From JASLDZ01 sp964235945 (GTDB taxonomy: Bacteria; Pseudomonadota; Alphaproteobacteria; Caulobacterales; Caulobacteraceae): DNA of 29,387 nt. The stretch covers positions 1-29,387 of the forward strand of contig CAXSDV010000035.1 of NCBI GenBank assembly GCA_964235945.1, in the 5' to 3' direction. Below, piece after piece: positions 25,201 through 29,387 of the stretch. Positions within the stretch are counted from its first letter, which is position 1, and every line of letters begins with the position of its first letter. Made by a program: the position numbers and the translations under genes. The notes under the pieces were generated by a model. It made no database searches. It was not told the DNA's origin and worked only from the letters and a program-made list of their open reading frames with translations.

Positions 25201-26109
25201 AAATGGACTTGGGCCAGCCCCCAATGGACCAGCTTCACAGGACAGCCGGAACAAGCGAGCCACGGCCGGGGATGGCTGGACACCCTTCACCCCGACGACC
25301 GTGACGCCGCGATGGCCTCTTGGCGGCGTGCGGTGGAGACGGGCGGGTTCGATCAGGAGTGCCGCATCCGCCGGGCGGATGGGAAATACGTGTGGTTCGC
25401 CACCCGCGCAACGCCGGTTCGCGACGAACACCAGACGATCGTCGAGTGGCTCGGCACGTCGACGGAGATCCACGCCATGCGGGAGTTGCAGGAGCGGCAG
25501 AGCGTGCTGGTCGCCGAACTTCAACACCGCACCCGCAACTTGATCGCGGTGGTGCAATCCCTCGCCGGCAAGACGGTGGGCGAGGCCGGCTCGATCGACG
25601 ACTTCGAGGATCGCTTCGGCGTCCGCCTCGCCGCCCTGTCGCGCGTGCAAGGGCTGTTGTCGCACCTCACGGCCGGGCAGCGCGTCTCGTTCGACGAACT
25701 GCTCGGCTCCGAGCTGAGCGCGCTCGGCGCGACCGGAAACGGGGAGGACAAGGTGACGCTCGACGGCCCCGCCGGCGTCTGGCTCCGCTCGGCCACGGTG
25801 CAGACCTTCGCGCTCGCGCTGCACGAGCTGGCGACGAACGCGATGAAGTATGGAGCGCTCTCGGCGCCGACCGGGCGCCTCACGGTCCGCTGGCGCGTCG
25901 AGGCGGACGGGAGGGAGCCCCGCCTTCATGTCGACTGGCGGGAACGGGGCGTGGACACCGCCCACGTCGGCGCTTCCTACCAGGGCGGCGGCTACGGGCG
26001 CGAGTTGATCGAGCGCGCCCTGCCCTACCAGCTCAAGGCCGAGACCACCTATGAACTCGGCGCCGAGGGCGTGCATTGCACGATCGCCGTGCCGATCGCG
26101 TCCGAATGA
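22285..26109 (+). CDS. Multi-PAS/GAF HWE-family sensor histidine kinase
   Basis: This 1274-aa soluble kinase has no transmembrane segments. Domains in order: an atypical PAS (about 25-165; ALGPIDTWPQTL start common in HWE kinases), GAF1 (178-335), GAF2 (352-500), PAS2 (517-640; FRLMADAAPLIVW), GAF3 (658-815), PAS3 (825-950), PAS4 (952-1070) and a C-terminal HWE/HisKA_2 kinase core. The phosphoacceptor is His1081 (ELQHRTRN). The N-box is HELATNAMKYGALS with His1180 and Asn1185, and the W-x-E signature is VDWRERG. GAF1 and GAF3 are clearly related, pointing to internal duplication. Input ligands are unknown; no Cys in the GAFs stands out as a certain bilin site. ATG 22285 is preferred to an in-frame TTG at 22276; neither has a good Shine-Dalgarno. 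It is followed 21 nt later by a response regulator, its likely partner. Confidence 0.93.
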   Translation: MDDQNSATPAWPSGDNGMAVRIRGHDWAATALGPIDTWPQTLVTTVGVLLALNEPAALAWGPEFIIFYNDAYVDLYGDRDQAPALGVGVPLARPEIWGTIGPDYEQVLGGGGPVRHENRLVPVLRHGRMEDIYWTYSFNPVLDAGAARGVGGVLILAEQRVETTAVMRASDERQLFLSKLSDSLRPLADPEAIRAKTCRLLGDHLQADWVVYGQIDVPGDTVDIDCGYSPNGEPPITGEQRLSAFGWTLPSYKAGITVVVSDTQTSDQVPAAERAAMAGIKMTALISVPLLKNGELVGALAVSQAEPRTWTEGQVGLVEETAERIWEAIERARAESALRESEGRLTADLAGMRRLYELHAHLAGAPDFGTALDEVLDAAVTFTNTDRGTIQLISEDGNRLEIVRDRGYPPGSVFVEHFRSAGFAAGCDAARTQRRRLIIEDTSVFPGLVGTADGEAAASSGVRAAQSTPMISRNGEMIGILSTQFRDPHRPTDDELRLVDLLAWTTAEYVSRHRADRALRESEARFRLMADAAPLIVWITDRDGRLEFFNRQWADYIGVLDVPPTAGDVVANYVHPDDAQRTMEAFEEARASGGVFSVEHRIRRKDGVHRWFLVRAEPYRDPHTGEIVRWFGASIDIDDRRAAEAVLNESQAQKALLLNLSDVLRPLNDPPEIIAAASEALGRHLGVGQVSYAEADLSGEYVTIDREWNDGSIPSNARRHRLNDFGSGFIADLKQGRRIAIEDVANDPRTSSPKALATFAQASLKAFIDIPLMKNGRLVAVLAVHSNVPRRWRPDDVAIAEQVAERIWASVERAEGESALKASEERFRSFAETSTDTLWIADAQSDRFEYLSPAYERMWGEPRDAVMADPARWPSRVHPDDRIKASEGVQVLKSGRRLNYEYRIVQPDGSIRYIHDAGFPIMEDDKVRRVAGVAQDLTDRRLAERALAESERRARSLVEGLPQLVWRAIDHGKWTWASPQWTSFTGQPEQASHGRGWLDTLHPDDRDAAMASWRRAVETGGFDQECRIRRADGKYVWFATRATPVRDEHQTIVEWLGTSTEIHAMRELQERQSVLVAELQHRTRNLIAVVQSLAGKTVGEAGSIDDFEDRFGVRLAALSRVQGLLSHLTAGQRVSFDELLGSELSALGATGNGEDKVTLDGPAGVWLRSATVQTFALALHELATNAMKYGALSAPTGRLTVRWRVEADGREPRLHVDWRERGVDTAHVGASYQGGGYGRELIERALPYQLKAETTYELGAEGVHCTIAVPIASE

Positions 26110-26130
26110 ACCGACGTAGAGGATCAACCC

Positions 26131-26505
26131 GTGTCTGAAGCGACGTTGCGGAACCGCCGCATCCTGGTGGTCGAGGACGAGTACATGCTCGCCGAGGACA
26201 TGAGGGCGGGCTTGGAACATGCCGGCGCCGTCGTGCTCGGCCCCGTGCCCTCGGTCGAGGAAGCGCTCGAGCTCCTTGCCGGCGAGGCCGACCTGGACGG
26301 GGCGGTTCTCGACATCAATTTGAATGGCGAGAAGGTCTTCCCAGTCGTGGACGCGCTGGCCGCTCGCGGCATCCCCTTCCTGTTCGCGACCGGCTACAGT
26401 GGATCGGACGTGCCGCCAGCGTATCGGAGCGTCGCGCGCTGCGAAAAACCGGTGAACGCCGGGACGATCGCAAGGGTGCTCGCCGCAGAGGCGGACGAGG
26501 CGTAA
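26131..26505 (+). CDS. Single-domain response regulator (receiver only)
   Basis: This 124-aa protein consists of one CheY-like receiver domain. Seen: acidic pair Glu15-Asp16-Glu17 (VVEDEY), phosphoacceptor Asp61 (AVLDINLNGE), switch Thr (FATGYS) and Lys in CEKPV. No output domain follows. Such proteins act through protein contacts or as phosphate shuttles or sinks; in alphaproteobacteria several feed HWE-kinase networks such as the general stress response. GTG start at 26131-26133 with GAGGA about 9 nt upstream. It ends 11 nt from the oppositely oriented second HWE kinase. Confidence 0.93.
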   Translation: MSEATLRNRRILVVEDEYMLAEDMRAGLEHAGAVVLGPVPSVEEALELLAGEADLDGAVLDINLNGEKVFPVVDALAARGIPFLFATGYSGSDVPPAYRSVARCEKPVNAGTIARVLAAEADEA

Positions 26506-26516
26506 GGACCACCGGG

Positions 26517-27584
26517 TTATGGCGGGTCGGCCGAAGGGCCGATCTTGGCCGATATCGTGCAGACGATTCCCTGCGGTTCGAACGCGATGGCGGCCTTGCC
26601 GCCTAGATCGTAGGCGAGCGCGCGTTCGATCAGGCGGGAGCCGAAGCCGCGTCGTTGCGGCGCTGTGACGGCGGGCCCGCCATGCTCGCTCCACTCGAGC
26701 CGGAGCGTCCGGGCTCCAGGCGACTCGGCGGTCCGCCAGCGAAGGCCCACTCGCCCCGCGCCCACCGAAAGCGCGCCGTATTTCACCGCATTGGTGGCGA
26801 GTTCGTGCATCGCCATCGACAGCGCGGTCGCCGCCCTCGCGCCGATCCGCACTTCGGGGCCGTCCACCTCGAAGGGCGACCAGTCCTCTCCCGGCCGGTA
26901 AGGCCTGAGCGCCTGGTCGATCAGTTCATGAAGGTCGGCGTTGTCGTGGCCTTCGACGGTGAGCAGGTCCTGCGCGCGCGCCATCGCCGCCAGACGAGCA
27001 GAATAGGCCTTCAACGCTTCGTCGAGCGTCTCCGCGTTTTGGAACGTCTGGGCTGCGATGCTGCCGGCCACCGTCAGCGAGTTCTTCACGCGGTGCTTCA
27101 TCTCCTCGGCGATGTTGCGCGCCCGCGCCTCCGCCTGTTCGCGCGCAGCGAGCTCGTCGCGAAGCTGATACTGCTTCTCCCGCGTCAGCACCGCCGCGCG
27201 CAGGACGGAGACGAAGCTCGCGGCGCCCGTGGGCCGCTCCAGCAGGATCACGCTTGAGTGACGCTCGATCTCGTCGAGGCTCAGGCGAGCCTTCTCGCAT
27301 CGTCGGCCCTCAGGATCGCGAAAGATGATCACGGCCACGCTGGCCCAGGGCGGCTGCGCGGCGAGCCTGTCGCCAATGGTGCGAATTCCCGCCGTCGTCA
27401 GCAGTTCTTCGGCCAGCACCAGCGCACCGAGTTCGTCGAGCGGCTGATCGTCGAGTCGGCGCAGGTCGCGGCCGGGCGTGCAGGCCAGTCCGGCGCGTGC
27501 AAGCAGATCGCAGGCGACCTCCGCATCGCGCCCGAGCGGCGCCAGGACCAGGATGGGGGCGTTCGCCTGTCGTTGCTCGCTCAC
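26517..27584 (-). CDS. HWE-family histidine kinase with degenerate receiver-like N-terminus
   Basis: The 355-aa product has an alpha/beta N-terminal domain (about residues 10-130) shaped like a receiver (ILVLAPLGRDAEVACDLLARAG; GALVLAEELL; VAVIIFRD; ILLERP). The acidic pair and the phosphoacceptor Asp are replaced, so it is a pseudo-receiver at best. A short charged coiled segment (about 135-160) leads to the HWE/HisKA_2 core: phosphoacceptor His164 in EEMKHRVKN, N-box HELATNAVKYGALS with Asn265, the W-x-E motif LEWSEHG, and a G-box-like RRGFGSRLIERAL. GTG start at 27582-27584 with weak ribosome-binding sequence. It lies 28 nt after the KaiC-like gene on the same strand, so the two are probably co-transcribed. 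Soluble, with no membrane segment. Confidence 0.9.
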   Translation of the reverse strand: MSEQRQANAPILVLAPLGRDAEVACDLLARAGLACTPGRDLRRLDDQPLDELGALVLAEELLTTAGIRTIGDRLAAQPPWASVAVIIFRDPEGRRCEKARLSLDEIERHSSVILLERPTGAASFVSVLRAAVLTREKQYQLRDELAAREQAEARARNIAEEMKHRVKNSLTVAGSIAAQTFQNAETLDEALKAYSARLAAMARAQDLLTVEGHDNADLHELIDQALRPYRPGEDWSPFEVDGPEVRIGARAATALSMAMHELATNAVKYGALSVGAGRVGLRWRTAESPGARTLRLEWSEHGGPAVTAPQRRGFGSRLIERALAYDLGGKAAIAFEPQGIVCTISAKIGPSADPP

Positions 27585-27612
27585 AGCGCGGCGATCGCTC
27601 GCTGCTGCATAG

Positions 27613-29091
27613 TCATGACACGTCCTCTAAGCCTCCAAGGAACATGGGTCGGCCGGACAGCACGCCGGTGAACGCCTTGATCGGCTCGCCGACATCCAGC
27701 GAGCCGGGCGCGAACTGAAGTTCGCGGATCGTGGTCTCGTGAGCTCCCTGGCGCTTCTTGATCACCGAGATCGCCTTGCGCACCGATCCGATCGCCTCGA
27801 AGTGACGGAGCAAAACCACCGTGTCGGCCATGTAGCTGATGTCGAGCGGCGCCTGAATCATCTCGCCGACCATGCCGTGCTGAGACACGATGAGCAGCGA
27901 CAGCACGCCCTTCTGGCTGAGATAGGTCAGCAGGTCGTGCATCTGCGACAGCAACGCGTCTTCCTGCGGCATGGCGTGGAAGTAGCCGGTGAGGCTGTCG
28001 ATCATCACGATCTTGGCGCCGCCCTGCTCGACCGCCTCGCGGACGATCTGAGAGAACTCACCGGGTGACAGCTCGGCGGTGCTGATCGGCTTGATCGTGA
28101 CGCGCCCCTCCTCGCACAGCGAGCGCATCTCCATCCCGAGGCCTTCCGACCGCTTGAAGAAGGTTTCGGGCCGCTCGTCGAACGCGAAGATCGCGGTGCG
28201 CTCCCCGCGTTCCGCCGCCGCATGGGCGTAGAGCGTCGCCATCGAGGTCTTGCCCGTGCCCGTCGGCCCGACGATCAGGCAGGCGCTCCCCTCCTCGAGG
28301 CCGCCGCCGAGAAGGGTGTCCAGCCCGGCGACGCCGCTCTTCATCTGTTTGCCGTCCCGGGCGCTCGAGCCATGCGGTTCGAGGCGCGGGAAGACCTCCA
28401 GCCCACCGGTGTGAATGCGAAAGTTGTGGTGACCGCCGTGGAAGCTCATGCCGCGCATCTTCACCACGGTCAGGCGGCGGCGAACGTCGCCATACTCCGG
28501 GGCGCTCCGATCGAGCTCGACCACACCGTGCGACAGGTCCGCCAACGCTTGGTCCTGCTCGTCATCGGCCCCGTCCAGGACCAGTACGGTGGTCGATCGC
28601 TTGGCGAAAAAGTCCCGCAGGGCGAGAATCTGACGCTGATAGCGCAGCTGCGTATCGGCCAGCAGCCGGACCTGGGAGAGGGAGTCGAGCACGACGCGGT
28701 CGGGATCGATCCGCTCGATCTCGCCCAGCATCGCGGTCATCGCTTCGCCGAGTTCGACATCGGCGGTGCGGAACAAGGTCTGCTCCTCGGCGTCGACCAG
28801 GCTTCCCATGCTGCTGCGCTCGCAAACCTCCACGCCATCGAGCGACCAGCCGTGGGATAGGGCTATCTTTCCCAGCGCAACCTTCGTCTGCGCGAGCGTG
28901 ATGAACACAGCCTTCTCGCCCTTGGCGGCGCCTTCCAACAGGAACTGAAGCGCGAGGGTCGTCTTGCCGGTGCCGGCGCTACCGCGAACCAAATACATCT
29001 CTTCGCGCGGCAGGCCGCCACCGAGAATCTCGTCCAGGCCCGCAATGCCGGTCGCGGCTTTGGCGGAAGGCTCGACGTCAGACGGCGTCAT
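27613..29091 (-). CDS. KaiC-like double-domain RecA-superfamily ATPase
   Basis: This 492-aa protein has two KaiC/RecA domains. Domain 1 (about 12-245) has Walker A GSAGTGKTT with Lys43 and VVLDSLSQV; domain 2 (about 250-480) has Walker A GPTGTGKTS with Lys281, VMIDSLTGY and the family end segment ISVIKKRQGAHE. Domain 2 keeps the catalytic acidic pair (FAFDER, Glu306); domain 1 reads ITLAQT with Gln68 at the equivalent position, 25 residues after the Walker lysine in both. Near the cyanobacterial phosphorylation sites, Ser419 is kept (DISYMADT), but the adjacent Thr is Tyr420. Such proteins outside cyanobacteria are linked to signalling and stress rather than proven clocks. ATG 29089-29091 with AAAGGA 9 nt upstream. 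No kaiB is nearby. Confidence 0.92.
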   Translation of the reverse strand: MTPSDVEPSAKAATGIAGLDEILGGGLPREEMYLVRGSAGTGKTTLALQFLLEGAAKGEKAVFITLAQTKVALGKIALSHGWSLDGVEVCERSSMGSLVDAEEQTLFRTADVELGEAMTAMLGEIERIDPDRVVLDSLSQVRLLADTQLRYQRQILALRDFFAKRSTTVLVLDGADDEQDQALADLSHGVVELDRSAPEYGDVRRRLTVVKMRGMSFHGGHHNFRIHTGGLEVFPRLEPHGSSARDGKQMKSGVAGLDTLLGGGLEEGSACLIVGPTGTGKTSMATLYAHAAAERGERTAIFAFDERPETFFKRSEGLGMEMRSLCEEGRVTIKPISTAELSPGEFSQIVREAVEQGGAKIVMIDSLTGYFHAMPQEDALLSQMHDLLTYLSQKGVLSLLIVSQHGMVGEMIQAPLDISYMADTVVLLRHFEAIGSVRKAISVIKKRQGAHETTIRELQFAPGSLDVGEPIKAFTGVLSGRPMFLGGLEDVS

Positions 29092-29169
29092 GGATGCTGA
29101 TCCTTTGAGTTACTCGACCGATCGTCGTGGATCGACCTCACCCTCGCGGCAGTCGCACCCTCGTGCTAA

Positions 29170-29198
29170 ACTGTAAGGCTCGCCCCGACGCTTGGCAA
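29170..29198 (-). promoter_or_regulatory. Predicted promoter of the KaiC-like/HWE kinase operon
   Basis: Minus-strand TTGCCA (29193-29198; 5/6 match to TTGACA) and TACAGT (29170-29175; 4/6 to TATAAT) are separated by exactly 17 nt. Predicted transcription start is near 29163, leaving a leader of about 70 nt that ends with AAAGGA before the ATG. Confidence 0.5.
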
Positions 29199-29214
29199 CG
29201 CGATCACGCCGGCG

Positions 29215-29249
29215 CGAGCGACCCGCGGCATGCGCGCCCTTGTCGCTCG
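29215..29249 (-). terminator. Inverted repeat downstream of guaA, possible terminator
   Basis: CGAGCGAC (29215-29222) and GTCGCTCG (29242-29249) are perfect 8-nt arms around a 19-nt GC-rich loop, located 80-115 nt past the guaA stop. There is no clear T tract after it on the minus strand, so intrinsic termination is uncertain. It also lies just upstream of the predicted kaiC-operon promoter. Confidence 0.3.
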
Positions 29250-29328
29250 TCAAGGAGAGCTTCTCGTGGCGACCGCATCAGGCCACCATGCCCGCGCCGT
29301 CGGCGTCCGCCGATCGACGCCGCCCCTC

Positions 29329-29387
29329 CTACTCCCACTCGATGGTGCCGGGGGGCTTGGAGGTGATGTCGTAGACCACGCGGTTGA
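29329..29387 (-). CDS. guaA: GMP synthase (glutamine-hydrolysing), C-terminal fragment
   Basis: Only the last 18 codons and the TAG stop (29329-29331) are in the window. They read NRVVYDITSKPPGTIEWE, the highly conserved C-terminus of GuaA, which aminates XMP to GMP in purine synthesis. The fragment is cut by the window edge, not by mutation. The 3' end of guaA is a documented integration site for genomic islands, which matters for the signalling block beside it. Confidence 0.93.
   Translation of the reverse strand, partial: NRVVYDITSKPPGTIEWE

Noticed and set aside
29192..29374. Plus-strand small frame over the guaA 3' end
   Set aside because: It reads the opposite strand of the conserved guaA terminus, a frequent false gene call.

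Overview
The window is about 29.4 kb of very GC-rich DNA from an alphaproteobacterium, most likely of the Caulobacterales. That placement is an inference. It rests on the gene content (sdhE/mfd next to recG, a yfgM-bamB-der operon, a metal-type KdsA, HWE kinases), on very high third-position GC, and on two GCTANAWC-type -10 elements of the kind described for the Caulobacter housekeeping sigma factor. Those two elements sit so close to the recG and sdhE start codons that leaderless or near-leaderless mRNAs are expected. The sequence is a draft: a 100-N scaffold gap interrupts recG.

Layout. (1) 1-5.9 kb: sdhE and mfd on the minus strand, divergent from recG on the plus strand (flavinylation factor, transcription-coupled repair, recombination helicase). 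(2) 5.9-6.8 kb: a DUF2243 membrane protein overlapping a small membrane protein, both minus. (3) 6.9-11.3 kb: minus-strand operon kdsA-hldE-hldD-DUF3089, making the KDO and heptose precursors of lipopolysaccharide inner core, with a lipase-like membrane-anchored protein at the end. (4) 11.4-14.05 kb: plus-strand group of photolyase, short-chain dehydrogenase and VOC-fold protein. (5) 14.1-21.6 kb: minus-strand series GT87-like membrane glycosyltransferase, DUF6249 protein, ECF-type sigma factor, small membrane protein (candidate anti-sigma), panB, then yfgM-like/bamB/der (envelope biogenesis and ribosome assembly).

(6) 21.6-29.3 kb is different in character. A roughly 0.7 kb intergenic stretch, clearly poorer in GC, leads into a signalling block with more relaxed codon use. 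It holds a 1274-residue multi-PAS/GAF HWE-type histidine kinase and a single-domain response regulator on the plus strand. These converge on a minus-strand pair: a double-domain KaiC-like ATPase followed by a second HWE kinase with a receiver-like N-terminus lacking a phosphoacceptor Asp. The window ends in the last 18 codons of guaA. This block is the most interesting part: a compact KaiC/HWE-kinase/response-regulator module with no kaiB in view, and with KaiC domain 1 carrying Gln where domain 2 has its catalytic-type Glu. Its position beside the 3' end of guaA, a known integration hotspot, and its shifted composition suggest acquisition by transfer, but no integrase or att repeat was found.

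No tRNA, rRNA, CRISPR array or insertion sequence was recognised. Many long ORFs opposite the real genes are by-products of the high GC and are not annotated.
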